From positions 1,054,001 to 1,118,000 of the forward strand of contig NZ_PKMZ01000001.1 in assembly GCF_002893625.1 (NCBI RefSeq): a stretch of DNA of 64,000 bases, read 5' to 3'. The translations under genes were made by a program, and so were the position numbers. The notes below the pieces were generated by a model. It saw only the letters and a program-made list of their open reading frames with translations, was not told the origin of the DNA and searched no databases. The stretch is from Mangrovicella endophytica. Lineage in GTDB: Bacteria > Pseudomonadota > Alphaproteobacteria > Rhizobiales > Rhizobiaceae. Position 1 is the stretch's first letter, and every line of letters begins with the position of its first letter. Below, in pieces: positions 1 to 9,475 of this stretch.

Positions 1-3000
1 TGAGCATCCCGGACAAGCTCGCCAAGCGGCTGCAGCGTGGTGGCGGCGTCGAGATCGGTAACGTTCTCGACGGCTACGATTCGTTCCTGCTCGCCGAGAT
101 CGCCCGTGCGGCGGGGGGCAAGAAGCCTGTCGTCTTCGTCATGCGCGATGGCAACCGGCTGGGCGAGGTCGAAGACGCCATGCGCTTCATCGCGCCGGAG
201 CTGCCCGTCCTGACGCTGCCGGGGTGGGACTGTCTTCCCTATGATCGGGTCGGTCCCTCGGGCGAAGCGGCGGCACGGCGCCTGTCGGCGATGGCGGCAA
301 TCGGCGCACTCAAGCGCGAGCCGCACCGGGCGCTGATCCTGACCACCGCCAATGCGCTGATCCAGAAGATGCCGCCGCTGGCGATCCTGTCGCAGGAGGT
401 CATCTCCGCCCGCGCCGGCAACCGCATGGGCATGAACGAGATCATCGGCGTGCTCCAGCGCGGCGGCTTCGAGCGGGTCGCCACCGTCCGCGAGCGCGGC
501 GAGTTCGCCGTGCGCGGCGGCATCCTCGATCTCTTCGCGCCGGGGGCCGAAGAACCCGTGCGCCTCGACTTCTTCGGCGATACGCTGGAGACGATCCGCG
601 CCTTCGATCCGGCGAGCCAGCGCACCACCCAGCAACGCAAGAGCTTCGAGCTCGCGCCGGTCAGCGAGGTGACGCTGACCGACGAGACGATCAGCCGCTT
701 CCGCTCCAGCTATATCAAGCGCTTCGGCGCGCCTCTGCGCGACGATGCGCTCTACGCGGCGATCAGCGAAGGCCGCCGCTTCTCCGGCATGGAGCACTGG
801 CTGCCGCTCTTCTACGAGCGGCTGGAAACGCTGTTCGACTATGTCTCGGGCTTCCCGATCGTGCTCGACCACCTCGTGCTGGAAGCGATCGCCGAGCGCC
901 GCAAGACGATCGAGGATCATTACGACGCGCGCAAGCGCGGAGCCGGCGAGGGGACGGCGGGCTCGGTGCCCTACAACCCGGTCGAGCCGGATGCGCTCTA
1001 TCTCAGCGCCGATGAACTGGCGGCCGGCGTCGCGATCAGCGACCCCGTGCGCCTGTCCTCCTACGCGCTGACAGACGCGGCGGGACGCGAGGTGTTCAAC
1101 CTCGACATCACCCGCGGCCGCAACTTTTCGACCGAGCGCGCCAGCAGCGAGAGCAACGTCTTCCGCGCAGCCGCCGATCACATCGCCAAGCTGAGGGCCG
1201 ACGGCAAGCGTGTCATCCTGGCGGCGTGGACGGAGGGCTCGCGCGACCGCCTGGTCCAGGTGGTTGAAGAGCAAGGGCTGGAGGGGCTGAAGCCCGTCGA
1301 CAGCCTTAAGCAGACCAACGAGATCGCCAAGAACCTCGTCGCCACCGCCGTGCTCGGGATCGAGGCCGGCTTCGAGACCGACCGGCTCGCCGTCGTCGCC
1401 GAGCAGGACATCCTCGGCGACCGGCTGGTGCGCCGCGGCCGGCGCCGCAAGCGCAACGCCGACTTCATCTCCGAGGTGACCGGCCTTGCGGAGAACGACA
1501 TCGTCGTCCATGTCGACCACGGGATCGGCCGCTTCGTCGGCTTGAAGACGATCGAGGCGGCCGGCGCCCCGCACGACTGCCTGGAGCTGCGCTATGCCGG
1601 CGACGACCGGCTGTTCCTGCCCGTCGAGAACATCGAACTCCTGTCGCGCTATGGCGGCGAGGGCTCCGAGGCGATCCTCGACAAGCTTGGCGGCGGCGCC
1701 TGGCAGGCGCGCAAGGCCAAGCTGAAGAAGCGGCTGCTCGACATGGCCGGCGGCCTCATCCGCATCGCCGCCGAGCGCCAGACGCGGGCCGCACCGAAGC
1801 TTATGCCGCCCGAAGGCCTGTGGGGCGAATTCGCCGCGCGCTTTCCCTATGAGGAGACCGAGGACCAGCTGCGCACCATCGATGCCGTCGTCGACGACCT
1901 GTCGCTCGGCCGCCCGATGGACCGGCTCGTCTGCGGCGACGTCGGCTTCGGCAAGACGGAAGTGGCGCTGCGCGCTGCCTTCGTCGCGGCGATGAACGGG
2001 CTGCAGGTCGCGGTCGTCGTGCCGACGACCTTGCTGGCCCGCCAGCACTTCAAGACCTTCTCCGAGCGCTTCCGTGACCTGCCGCTGGTGCTGCGCCAGG
2101 CCTCGCGCCTCGTCACCGCCAAGGAGCTAAACGACACCAAGAAGGGCCTCGCCGAGGGCACGGTCGACATCGCCGTCGGCACCCATGCGCTGCTCGGCAA
2201 GGGCGTGTCCTTCAAGAATCTTGGCCTCCTCATCATCGACGAGGAGCAGCATTTCGGCGTCAAGCATAAGGAGCGGCTGAAGGAGCTGAAGTCGGACGTC
2301 CACGTGCTGACGCTGTCGGCCACGCCGATCCCGCGCACGCTGCAGCTGGCGCTCACCGGCGTGCGCGAGCTGTCGCTGATCACGACGCCGCCGGTCGACC
2401 GCATGGCGGTGCGCACCTTCGTCGCGCCCTTCGACCCGCTGGTGGTGCGCGAGACGCTGCTGCGCGAGCGCTATCGCGGTGGCCAGAGCTTCTATGTCTG
2501 CCCCCGCCTTGCTGACCTCGCCGGCATCAAGGAGTTCCTCGACGAGCACGTGCCGGAGCTGAAGGTGGCGATCGCCCACGGCCAGATGCCGCCGACTGAG
2601 CTCGACGACATCATGAACGCCTTCTACGAGGGCTCCTACGACGTCCTCCTGTCGACGACGATCGTCGAATCCGGTCTCGACATTCCTTCGGCGAATACGA
2701 TGATCGTCCATCGCGCCGACATGTTCGGCCTTGCCCAGCTCTACCAGCTGCGCGGCCGCGTCGGCCGCTCCAAGCAGCGTGCCTATGCGCTGATGACGAT
2801 CCCGGCCAACAAGACGCCGACCGCCGGTGCCGACCGGCGCCTGAAGGTGCTGCAGTCGCTGGATACGCTCGGTGCCGGCTTCCAGCTCGCATCCCACGAT
2901 CTCGACCAGCGCGGCGCCGGCAACCTGCTGGGCGAGGAGCAGAGCGGCCATGTGAAGGAGGTCGGCTTCGAGCTCTACCAGCAGATGCTGGAGGAAGCCG

Positions 3001-3509
3001 TCGCCGAGATGAAGGGGGTGGAAAGCGAGACCAACGGCCAGTGGTCGCCGCAGATCATGCTCGGCACCGCCGTGATGATCCCGGAAGGCTATGTGCCCGA
3101 CCTGCAGCTGCGCATGACGCTCTACCGGCGCCTCGCCGACCTCACCGACCTGCGCGAGATCGACGCCTTCGGCGCCGAGCTGATCGACCGCTTCGGCCCG
3201 CTGCCCGGCGAGGTCGAGCACCTCCTGAAGGTCGTCTACATCAAGGCGCTGTGCCGCAAGGCCAATATCGAGAAGCTGGACGCCGGGCCGAAGGGCCTCG
3301 TCGTCACCTTCCGCGACAAGACCTTCGGCAATCCGGGCGCCCTGGTGCGCTATATCGGCGAGCAGGGCCCGGCGGCGAAGATCCGTCCCGACCAGTCGAT
3401 CGTCTTGATGCGCGACTGGCCGACGCCGGAGAAACGCCTCGACGGCGCCGCCACCATCGTCACGCAGCTCGCCCGCTTCGCCGAGGAAGGGCAGAAGAGG
3501 GCGGCCTGA
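1..3509 (+). CDS. mfd: Transcription-repair coupling factor Mfd (5' end cut by the window edge)
   Basis: Mfd is a DNA translocase that removes RNA polymerase stalled at lesions and recruits UvrA. The frame is open from base 3, giving 1168 visible residues, close to the usual full length of about 1150-1170. Bases 1-2 are TG, so the start codon may be cut by a single base, or a few residues may be missing. In order I see the UvrB-like N-terminal region, the RNA polymerase interaction region (about bases 1490-1680), the helicase Walker A GDVGFGKTE near visible residue 645, the box DEEQHFGVKHKE near 746, motif SATPIPRTLQ, motif VI QLRGRVGRS, and the C-terminal TRCF domain. The gene converges on the solute-binding protein gene downstream. 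Identity is certain; only the exact start is unknown. Confidence 0.97.
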   Translation, partial: SIPDKLAKRLQRGGGVEIGNVLDGYDSFLLAEIARAAGGKKPVVFVMRDGNRLGEVEDAMRFIAPELPVLTLPGWDCLPYDRVGPSGEAAARRLSAMAAIGALKREPHRALILTTANALIQKMPPLAILSQEVISARAGNRMGMNEIIGVLQRGGFERVATVRERGEFAVRGGILDLFAPGAEEPVRLDFFGDTLETIRAFDPASQRTTQQRKSFELAPVSEVTLTDETISRFRSSYIKRFGAPLRDDALYAAISEGRRFSGMEHWLPLFYERLETLFDYVSGFPIVLDHLVLEAIAERRKTIEDHYDARKRGAGEGTAGSVPYNPVEPDALYLSADELAAGVAISDPVRLSSYALTDAAGREVFNLDITRGRNFSTERASSESNVFRAAADHIAKLRADGKRVILAAWTEGSRDRLVQVVEEQGLEGLKPVDSLKQTNEIAKNLVATAVLGIEAGFETDRLAVVAEQDILGDRLVRRGRRRKRNADFISEVTGLAENDIVVHVDHGIGRFVGLKTIEAAGAPHDCLELRYAGDDRLFLPVENIELLSRYGGEGSEAILDKLGGGAWQARKAKLKKRLLDMAGGLIRIAAERQTRAAPKLMPPEGLWGEFAARFPYEETEDQLRTIDAVVDDLSLGRPMDRLVCGDVGFGKTEVALRAAFVAAMNGLQVAVVVPTTLLARQHFKTFSERFRDLPLVLRQASRLVTAKELNDTKKGLAEGTVDIAVGTHALLGKGVSFKNLGLLIIDEEQHFGVKHKERLKELKSDVHVLTLSATPIPRTLQLALTGVRELSLITTPPVDRMAVRTFVAPFDPLVVRETLLRERYRGGQSFYVCPRLADLAGIKEFLDEHVPELKVAIAHGQMPPTELDDIMNAFYEGSYDVLLSTTIVESGLDIPSANTMIVHRADMFGLAQLYQLRGRVGRSKQRAYALMTIPANKTPTAGADRRLKVLQSLDTLGAGFQLASHDLDQRGAGNLLGEEQSGHVKEVGFELYQQMLEEAVAEMKGVESETNGQWSPQIMLGTAVMIPEGYVPDLQLRMTLYRRLADLTDLREIDAFGAELIDRFGPLPGEVEHLLKVVYIKALCRKANIEKLDAGPKGLVVTFRDKTFGNPGALVRYIGEQGPAAKIRPDQSIVLMRDWPTPEKRLDGAATIVTQLARFAEEGQKRAA

Positions 3510-3525
3510 GGCGGCCGAGAGCCAA

Positions 3526-3549
3526 GCCGCCGCCGGCAGTGACGGCGGC
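3526..3549. terminator. Possible hairpin terminator between convergent genes
   Basis: GCCGCCG and CGGCGGC form a 7-bp stem around a 10-base loop, between the mfd stop and the end of the convergent solute-binding protein gene. There is no T tract on either strand, so this rests only on position and the stem. Confidence 0.3.
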
Positions 3550-3576
3550 TCGGCGTCAGCGACGCGGCCGCGCCCG

Positions 3577-5427
3577 TCAGTTGGCCGAAGCGGGCTCGCG
3601 CCAAAACGTCTCGAACTGGTACCCGTAGAGCGGCGTCGTCTCGGGATGCTTGATGAAGCTCCAGCGTGCCAGCCACAACTCCGGAATGTGGAACAGCGGC
3701 ACCACATAGTGGCCTGAGATCAGGACGCGGTCATAGGCCCGGGCCGCCGCTTCAAAATCCTCAGGCGTGCGGGCGCTGGTGATCGTCTCGATCAGCGCGT
3801 CGACGGCCGGATCGGCGACGCCCGCATAGTTGAACGATCCCGCAGCATCGCGCGAGGCCGAGCCGAAGCGGTTGGTCTGTTCGGTCCCCGGCGACAGCGA
3901 GGCCGTATAGGTCTGCAGCAGCATGTCGTAGTCGAAGGTCTGCTTGCGAGACTGATACTGCGCATCGTCGACGAGACGGATATTCATCCCGATGCCGACG
4001 CGGTCGAGCGTGCGCTTGTAAGCCAGCGCGATCTTCTGCTGCGCCATCGACTGGACGATCACTTCGAAGGTGAGCGGCTTGCCGTCCTTGTTGACGAGGC
4101 GGCCCGCCTCGAACCGGTAGCCAAGCGCCCGCAGACGATCAACAGCCTCCTTCAAAACGGTACGGTCGCTGCCACTGCCATTCGTCTCCGGCGGCCGGTA
4201 GCTGCCATCGAGAACGTCCTTGTCGACCGTGGCTCCCGCCGCCTTCAGGATGGCCTGCTCGCGGGCATCGGCCGGCTTGCCGATCGCCGAGAGCGCCGAC
4301 CCCTGGAAGAAGCTCGCGGTGCGCTGGTAGGCGCCATAATAGAGGTTCTTGTTCGCCCATTCGAAGTCGAACAGCATCGCCAGCGCGCGCCGCACGCCCG
4401 GATCCTGGAACACCGGCCGGCGCGTATTGAAGATGAAGGCGAGCATGTTCTTCGGCGCGCCGGTCTGGAAACTTTCGCGGATCACGTCGCCGCGCGCGAC
4501 GGCGGGAAAATCGTAGGCCGTGCGCCAATGGTTCGGGTCGGCATCCGCATAAGCGTAGAATAGCCCCTTCTTGAAGGCTTCGAACTGCGCGTTCGCATCG
4601 CGGAAATACTCGACGATGATGCGGTCGTAATTGTTGATGCCTTTGCGGACCGGCAGGTCCTTGGCCCAGTATTCGGGGTTCTTCTCGTAGGTGATGCGCT
4701 GGCCCGGCTCGACTTTGGCGACACGGTAGGGTCCGGAGCCGATCACCGGCTCCAGCGTCGTGCGATCGAAGGTCTTCTCGTCGAAAGCATGCTCCGGCAG
4801 CACCGGGAGGCCCGAGATGAGGAGCGGCGTCTCCCGCGTCGCCGTCTTGTCGAAGGTGAAGCGGACGCCATGCTCACCAACCTTCTCGATCTTCACCGCC
4901 GGCCGCAGCCAGTTGGCATAGAAGGGCCGGCCGTATTCGCGCATCATCCGCACGGTGAACAGCACGTCCTCCGGCCGCACCGGCTTGCCGTCCGAGAAGC
5001 GGGCCTTCGGGTTCAGCGTGAACTCGACGAAGCTGCGGTCGGCATCCGTCTCCACGCTCTCCGCCAGGAGCCCGTACATGGTGAAGGGCTCGTCGGCCGA
5101 GCGCGTCATCAACGGCTCGAAGACGAGATTGCCGAACTCCTTGTCGAACCAGATGCCGCGTGCCGTCGTCAGCGCACCCTTCACGATCACCGGATTGAGA
5201 TTGTCGAAGGTGCCGAAGACGCCGTAGCGCATCGTCCCGCCCTGCGGCGCGTCCGGATTGGCGTAGGGCAGGTGGTCGAAATCCGCCGGCAGGGCCGGTT
5301 CGCCCTGCATCGCGATGCCATGCATTGGCGCCGCGGAAGCGCTGCTCAGAAAGGACGTCGCCGCGAAAGCGAAGCCAAGCCCGGCGAGAGCACGAATCCA
5401 GCCGGTCGCACCCGGTCGATGCTGCAT
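3577..5427 (-). CDS. Periplasmic peptide-binding protein of an ABC transporter (family 5, YejA-like)
   Basis: A 616-residue extracellular solute-binding protein that should capture peptides in the periplasm for an inner-membrane ABC importer. A Sec signal peptide covers about residues 1-33 (hydrophobic run, then a SASA/AP cleavage site). Mature sequence GEPALPADFDHLPYANPDAP matches the typical opening of YejA-type proteins, and the SBP_bac_5 fold runs to the C-terminus. I prefer ATG at 5427 because GGAG lies about 10 bases upstream; a TTG three codons earlier (5436) is possible. No permease or ATPase gene is nearby, so the partner components must be encoded elsewhere or the protein serves another role. 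The peptide specificity is inferred from the family only. Confidence 0.88.
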   Translation of the reverse strand: MQHRPGATGWIRALAGLGFAFAATSFLSSASAAPMHGIAMQGEPALPADFDHLPYANPDAPQGGTMRYGVFGTFDNLNPVIVKGALTTARGIWFDKEFGNLVFEPLMTRSADEPFTMYGLLAESVETDADRSFVEFTLNPKARFSDGKPVRPEDVLFTVRMMREYGRPFYANWLRPAVKIEKVGEHGVRFTFDKTATRETPLLISGLPVLPEHAFDEKTFDRTTLEPVIGSGPYRVAKVEPGQRITYEKNPEYWAKDLPVRKGINNYDRIIVEYFRDANAQFEAFKKGLFYAYADADPNHWRTAYDFPAVARGDVIRESFQTGAPKNMLAFIFNTRRPVFQDPGVRRALAMLFDFEWANKNLYYGAYQRTASFFQGSALSAIGKPADAREQAILKAAGATVDKDVLDGSYRPPETNGSGSDRTVLKEAVDRLRALGYRFEAGRLVNKDGKPLTFEVIVQSMAQQKIALAYKRTLDRVGIGMNIRLVDDAQYQSRKQTFDYDMLLQTYTASLSPGTEQTNRFGSASRDAAGSFNYAGVADPAVDALIETITSARTPEDFEAAARAYDRVLISGHYVVPLFHIPELWLARWSFIKHPETTPLYGYQFETFWREPASAN

Positions 5428-5617
5428 GTCGGACAAATCTCCGGAGAAGTGGACGCGCCAGTCCTACCGGCATTTCGTCGCCTTGCCTACCGTCCGTAAA
5501 CCCTTACAGCACGGGGGGCCGGGCCTTCAAACGGCCGCATTTGCGAAAGAGGTCGAACCCCGTTAAGGAAGCCGCAAATTCCTGACCCCGCGAATTGCCC
5601 GAGAGGATGTCGAGCCC

Positions 5618-6289
5618 GTGACGCTCCGTTTGTTCATGAACCATCGCAAGGCGCTTGCCACGCTCGCCGGCGCCACCGTCCTCGCCCTCGCGGGTGCCGC
5701 CGCGGCTCAGCAGGCGCCGCAGAAGCCGGCGGGTGCCGCGCCGCAGGCGCTGCCGGCCGAGTGGTTCAAGGTCTGCTCCACGCAGGGCGAGAACACCATC
5801 TGCAACACGCAGTACACGCTGATCGCCGACACCCGTCAGCTGATCACGGCGGTGAACCTCATCGACGTGAAGGGCAAGGTGAACCAGAAGGTTCTCCAGG
5901 CGGTCGTTCCGACCGGCCGCGTCATCCCCGCCGGCGTCCAGATGAAGATCGACGGCAATGCGCCGACGACGCTGAACTACTCCGTCTGCTTCCCGGATCG
6001 CTGCATCGCCGAGGCGACCTTGTCCGACGCGATGATCGCATCGATGAAGAAGGGCAACGACCTCTTCGTCACCTCGATCAACTTCCAGCGTCAGCCGAAT
6101 CCGATCAAGATCACCCTGACCGGCTTCTCCAAGTCCTATGACGGTCCGCCGAAGGCCCAGCCGGAGCTGGCGCAGCGTCAGCAGGAGCTGAACGACGCGC
6201 TGAAGAAGCAGGCGGATGCACGCCGCCAGAAGTTCGAGGACGCGCAGAACGCCGCCAAGGCGGCTTCCGAGGCGAAGCCCGCTCAATAA
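5618..6289 (+). CDS. Invasion-associated locus B (IalB) family periplasmic protein
   Basis: A 223-residue exported protein of the IalB family, which is common in Hyphomicrobiales and named after a Bartonella erythrocyte-invasion factor; the biochemical role is not established. GTG at 5618 is preceded by GAGAGG at 11 bases; ATG at 5636 is an alternative. The signal peptide is hydrophobic up to AGAAAAQQ. The domain spans roughly residues 40-185 with two cysteine pairs (CSTQGENTIC and CFPDRC), likely disulfides. The last 35 residues are charged and Ala/Lys/Glu rich, probably helical. It is a monocistronic unit with its own strong terminator. In this setting a general envelope role is more likely than invasion. 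Confidence 0.85.
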   Translation: MTLRLFMNHRKALATLAGATVLALAGAAAAQQAPQKPAGAAPQALPAEWFKVCSTQGENTICNTQYTLIADTRQLITAVNLIDVKGKVNQKVLQAVVPTGRVIPAGVQMKIDGNAPTTLNYSVCFPDRCIAEATLSDAMIASMKKGNDLFVTSINFQRQPNPIKITLTGFSKSYDGPPKAQPELAQRQQELNDALKKQADARRQKFEDAQNAAKAASEAKPAQ

Positions 6290-6318
6290 GGCGAGCGAGC
6301 TCTTCTCAACGAGATCGG

Positions 6319-6347
6319 ACGGCGGCCTGGTGGCCGCCGTTTCCATT
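6319..6347 (+). terminator. Rho-independent terminator of the IalB-family gene
   Basis: ACGGCGGCC and GGCCGCCGT form a perfect 9-bp stem with a 4-base loop, followed directly by TTTCCATTT. It lies 30 bases after the IalB stop. Confidence 0.78.
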
Positions 6348-6397
6348 TGTGGCCCGCGGCGGGAGCGAGAGTTCCGCCTCGCGCCGGATAGAAGTTC

Positions 6398-7360
6398 ATG
6401 ATTGCCATCGTCGGGCTGATCTCGCCCTTTTTCGCCTTGATCGCGCTCGGCTTCCTGGCGGGACGCGTCGCCAAGCTGCCGATCGACGGCTTGGCCTGGA
6501 TGAACCTCTTCATCGTCTACGTCTCTCTGCCGGCGCTGTTCTTCCAGCTCCTGTCGAAGACGCCGGTGGAGGAACTCGCCAGCGGAAGCTTCGTCATCGG
6601 GACGACCGCGGCGACCTTCGCCGTTTTCGCTGCCGGGCTTGCGATCGCTCTGCTGCGCCGCGCCGGACTGCCGGCCGCGACGATCCAGGGTCTCGCTGGA
6701 GCCTATGGCAACATCGGCTATATGGGGCCGGGTCTTGCGCTGGTCGCACTCGGCCCGAAGGCCGCTGTGCCGGTTGCGCTCGTCTTCTGCTTCGACAACA
6801 CGCTGCACTTCGTCATGGCGCCGCTGATGATGGCGCTGGCCGGCGGGCGCAGCGACGGCTTGGGAGCGCTGGCGAAGGGCGTCGCCGTGAAGGTGTTCAC
6901 CCATCCCTTCATCCTGGCAACCATCGTCGGGATCGGCGCGGCGATCGTTGGATTGCGTTTGCCGGAGCCGGCTGACCGGCTTCTGGCTTTGCTGGCCGCC
7001 GCGGCGGCGCCCTGCGCCCTGTTTGCAATGGGCGTGACCCTGGCGCTGCGCCCGCTGCGGCGTGTCCCCATCGAGCTGTCCACCATCGTGCCGCTCAAGC
7101 TCGTGCTGCACCCGCTGGCGGTCTGGTTGGCGCTCGGTCTCATCGGTGGCGTCGATCCGCTCTGGATCAAGGCCGCCGTGCTGCTGGCGAGCCTGCCAAC
7201 GGCGACCAACGTCTTCGTCATTGCGCAGCAGTACCAGGTCTGGGTGGAGCGTGCGTCTGCTGCGGTTCTCGTGACGACGGTCGTCTCCGTCGCGACCGTC
7301 ACCACGATTCTCTATCTTCTTTCGTCAGGCATGCTCCCAGCCGATCCGTTCGCGCACTGA
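6398..7360 (+). CDS. AEC-family transporter (auxin efflux carrier/malate permease type)
   Basis: A 320-residue polytopic inner-membrane protein of the AEC family. It has the family's two-halved layout of about ten hydrophobic segments, with an N-terminal half ending near residue 150 and a second half with LASLPTATNVFVIAQQY, a hallmark stretch near the C-terminus. Members export small organic anions; the substrate here cannot be read from the sequence. ATG 6398 is the first good start, with only a weak ribosome binding site. Its last 36 bases overlap the 3' end of the convergent UbiH-type gene. It stands alone, after a strong terminator. Confidence 0.88.
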   Translation: MIAIVGLISPFFALIALGFLAGRVAKLPIDGLAWMNLFIVYVSLPALFFQLLSKTPVEELASGSFVIGTTAATFAVFAAGLAIALLRRAGLPAATIQGLAGAYGNIGYMGPGLALVALGPKAAVPVALVFCFDNTLHFVMAPLMMALAGGRSDGLGALAKGVAVKVFTHPFILATIVGIGAAIVGLRLPEPADRLLALLAAAAAPCALFAMGVTLALRPLRRVPIELSTIVPLKLVLHPLAVWLALGLIGGVDPLWIKAAVLLASLPTATNVFVIAQQYQVWVERASAAVLVTTVVSVATVTTILYLLSSGMLPADPFAH

Positions 7361-8545
7361 GCGCGGCAGGCCGAGGAGCCCGGCACCGGGCGACAGACCC
7401 TCGCGCACGGCAAAGCGCCGCAGCGGCGCAATCGCGGCGAGCGCGGAAAGGCCGAGCGTGCGCCCGACCTGCACGGGAAGGAAGTCAGCCAGCAGCGAGC
7501 GGTTGAGGACGTGGACGCCCGCCGTGCGCGAGACGACGTCGCCGCGCCGCGCCGCTTCATAGCGGGCGAGGACGCTTCGCGAGCCCGGATCGTCGCGGCT
7601 GTCGGAGACGGCGCGGATGAGGCTCTCGACATCCCTGAGGCTGAGGTTGAAGCCCTGCGCGCCGATCGGCGGAAAGATGTGCGCCGTCTCGCCGACCAGT
7701 GCGACACGATCGCCGGCAAAGCGCGTCGCGGTCGCGCCCGACAGCGGATAGCGCTGCACCGGCCCGTCGATCTCGACTGCACCGACGAGCGAATGCATGG
7801 CGTCCTCGACGATGCGGGCGAGGCGCTCCCGCGGCATGGCCGCATAGCGCTCGGCAAGCTGCGGCTCCTCCACGAAGACGATGCCGGATCGCATGCCCGG
7901 CAGCGGCACCTGCGCCAGCGGTCCCGGCCGCCGATGGAATTCCGTCGAGATACGGCCGTGCGGCAGCGTATGCGCGATGTTCATCACGACGGCGGCCTGT
8001 GGGTAGGCCCAGCGCCGCACCGCGATCCCCGCTGCGTCGCGTATCATCGAATGGCGCCCGTCTGCTGCCACGGCCAGCGCCGCGCTGTAGCTGTCGCCGT
8101 TATCGAGTGTCACGGTGACGCGCTCGGCCTCGAACGAAACGGCCGTGGCCGCGGCATCGATGATCTCCAGCCGATCGGCGAGCGATGCCGCACGCGCACG
8201 CAGGCCCTCGAGGAGATCCTCGTTGGTGATGTTGTAGCCGAAGGCGAGAAGATCGACCTCGGCGGCCGCGAACTCGACAGTCGGTGCCTTGAACAAGCGG
8301 CGGGTATCGTCGACGAGGCGCATCACCTCCATCGGCTCGCCCTTGTCCTTGAGGACGTCGAGCACGCCGAGATCGGCAAGGAGAGCCACCGAGCGGCCGA
8401 GAAGCGCAGTCGTGCGTCCATCCGCCCGCTCCGAACGCGGCGCCACCAGCACCGTATCGAAGCCGGCATCGGCGAGGCCGATAGCCGCTGCATAGCCCGC
8501 CAGGCCGCCGCCGACGACGGCCACGTCTCTCTTCATCCTCGTCAT
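7325..8545 (-). CDS. UbiH/UbiF/COQ6-family FAD-dependent hydroxylase
   Basis: A 406-residue flavoprotein monooxygenase of the type that hydroxylates the ubiquinone ring. It shows the dinucleotide-binding GGGLAGYAAA at the N-terminus, the DG motif AADGRHSMIRDA near residue 165, and the GD motif with GDRVALVGETAHIFPP followed by GAQGFNLSLRD near residue 285. Length fits the family. ATG 8545 or the in-frame ATG at 8536 could be used. Which ring position it modifies (UbiH, UbiF or UbiL role) cannot be assigned from sequence reading. It is the only gene in its transcription unit, divergent from pcs. Confidence 0.88.
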   Translation of the reverse strand: MTRMKRDVAVVGGGLAGYAAAIGLADAGFDTVLVAPRSERADGRTTALLGRSVALLADLGVLDVLKDKGEPMEVMRLVDDTRRLFKAPTVEFAAAEVDLLAFGYNITNEDLLEGLRARAASLADRLEIIDAAATAVSFEAERVTVTLDNGDSYSAALAVAADGRHSMIRDAAGIAVRRWAYPQAAVVMNIAHTLPHGRISTEFHRRPGPLAQVPLPGMRSGIVFVEEPQLAERYAAMPRERLARIVEDAMHSLVGAVEIDGPVQRYPLSGATATRFAGDRVALVGETAHIFPPIGAQGFNLSLRDVESLIRAVSDSRDDPGSRSVLARYEAARRGDVVSRTAGVHVLNRSLLADFLPVQVGRTLGLSALAAIAPLRRFAVREGLSPGAGLLGLPRSVRERIGWEHA

Positions 8546-8698
8546 GTCGTCACTCTCTGAACGCTGGCAGCCGGCAATTCCGGGTGAAGTGCCGACGCGC
8601 CTATCCTTTCACTTGGATTCCGCAGATACGACCGATACACCCATTGGCAATGATTGGCTGCACTGCAGCAGCCGCTGCATGCGACATATCGGAACGTG

Positions 8699-9436
8699 AT
8701 GGTTCAGCCGGTAACGAAACTTGAGGAGTGGCGAGCCTTCGCCGTGCATCTGTTGACGGCGAGCGGTGCCTTCTGGGCCTTCATGTCGCTGATCGCTGCG
8801 GCCGAGGAGCGCTGGGTCGCGATGTTCGCCTGGCTCGGCGTCGCGCTTCTGGTGGACGGAATCGACGGGCCGATCGCCCGGCGCATCGAGATCAAGCGCG
8901 TTCTGCCGAACTGGTCGGGCGACCTTCTCGATTCCATCATCGATTACACGACCTTCGTCGTGATCCCGGCGGTGGCGCTGTACCTCTCCGACTTCATCGG
9001 CAAGCCCTGGTCCTTCGTGGCCGCTGCCTTGATCGTCATCTCCAGCGCCATCTACTACGCCGACACGCGGATGAAGACGAAGGACAACTTCTTCCGCGGC
9101 TTCCCTGTTTGCTGGAACATGGTGATCTTCACCTTCTTCGCCATCGAGCCGAACGCGACCTTCGCCTTCGTCTTCGTGGCGCTCTGCGCCGGCGCCACCT
9201 TCCTGCCGATCAAGTTCCTGCATCCGGTCCGGGTCGAGCGGCTGCGGCCACTGAACCTCGCCGTCTTTGCGGTCTGGTCGGTGCTCGGCATCGTCGCGCT
9301 GTTCTACGGCTTCCACGCGCCGCTCTGGATCAAGACCGGCATCCTCCTGTCCGGGCTCTACCTCCTTCTGATCGGTGCGGTGATCCAGCTGGTCGACAAG
9401 GTGCGCGGCCGCGGGGCGGACGGACAAGCGGTCTGA
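8699..9436 (+). CDS. pcs: Phosphatidylcholine synthase
   Basis: Pcs makes phosphatidylcholine in one step from CDP-diacylglycerol and choline in the inner membrane. The 245-residue product carries the CDP-alcohol phosphotransferase signature as DGIDGPIARR followed by GDLLDSIIDY, within about eight hydrophobic segments. Length matches known Pcs proteins (about 240). I chose ATG 8699, which has GGA 5 bases upstream and gives the expected N-terminus; the longer TTG frame from 8654 lacks support. It is followed at 39 bases by a quinone oxidoreductase gene and then a lipoprotein gene, probably one operon. Pcs is typical of plant- or animal-associated alphaproteobacteria. Confidence 0.92.
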   Translation: MVQPVTKLEEWRAFAVHLLTASGAFWAFMSLIAAAEERWVAMFAWLGVALLVDGIDGPIARRIEIKRVLPNWSGDLLDSIIDYTTFVVIPAVALYLSDFIGKPWSFVAAALIVISSAIYYADTRMKTKDNFFRGFPVCWNMVIFTFFAIEPNATFAFVFVALCAGATFLPIKFLHPVRVERLRPLNLAVFAVWSVLGIVALFYGFHAPLWIKTGILLSGLYLLLIGAVIQLVDKVRGRGADGQAV

Positions 9437-9475
9437 CGAGGTCGATCAGGACAACGGAAGAAGAGGACGCGTGAG

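Noticed and set aside
2127-3707. A 526-codon antisense frame over mfd
   Set aside because: Composition (Arg, His, Gln, Asp rich) is the mirror of mfd codons; long antisense frames are expected at this GC content.
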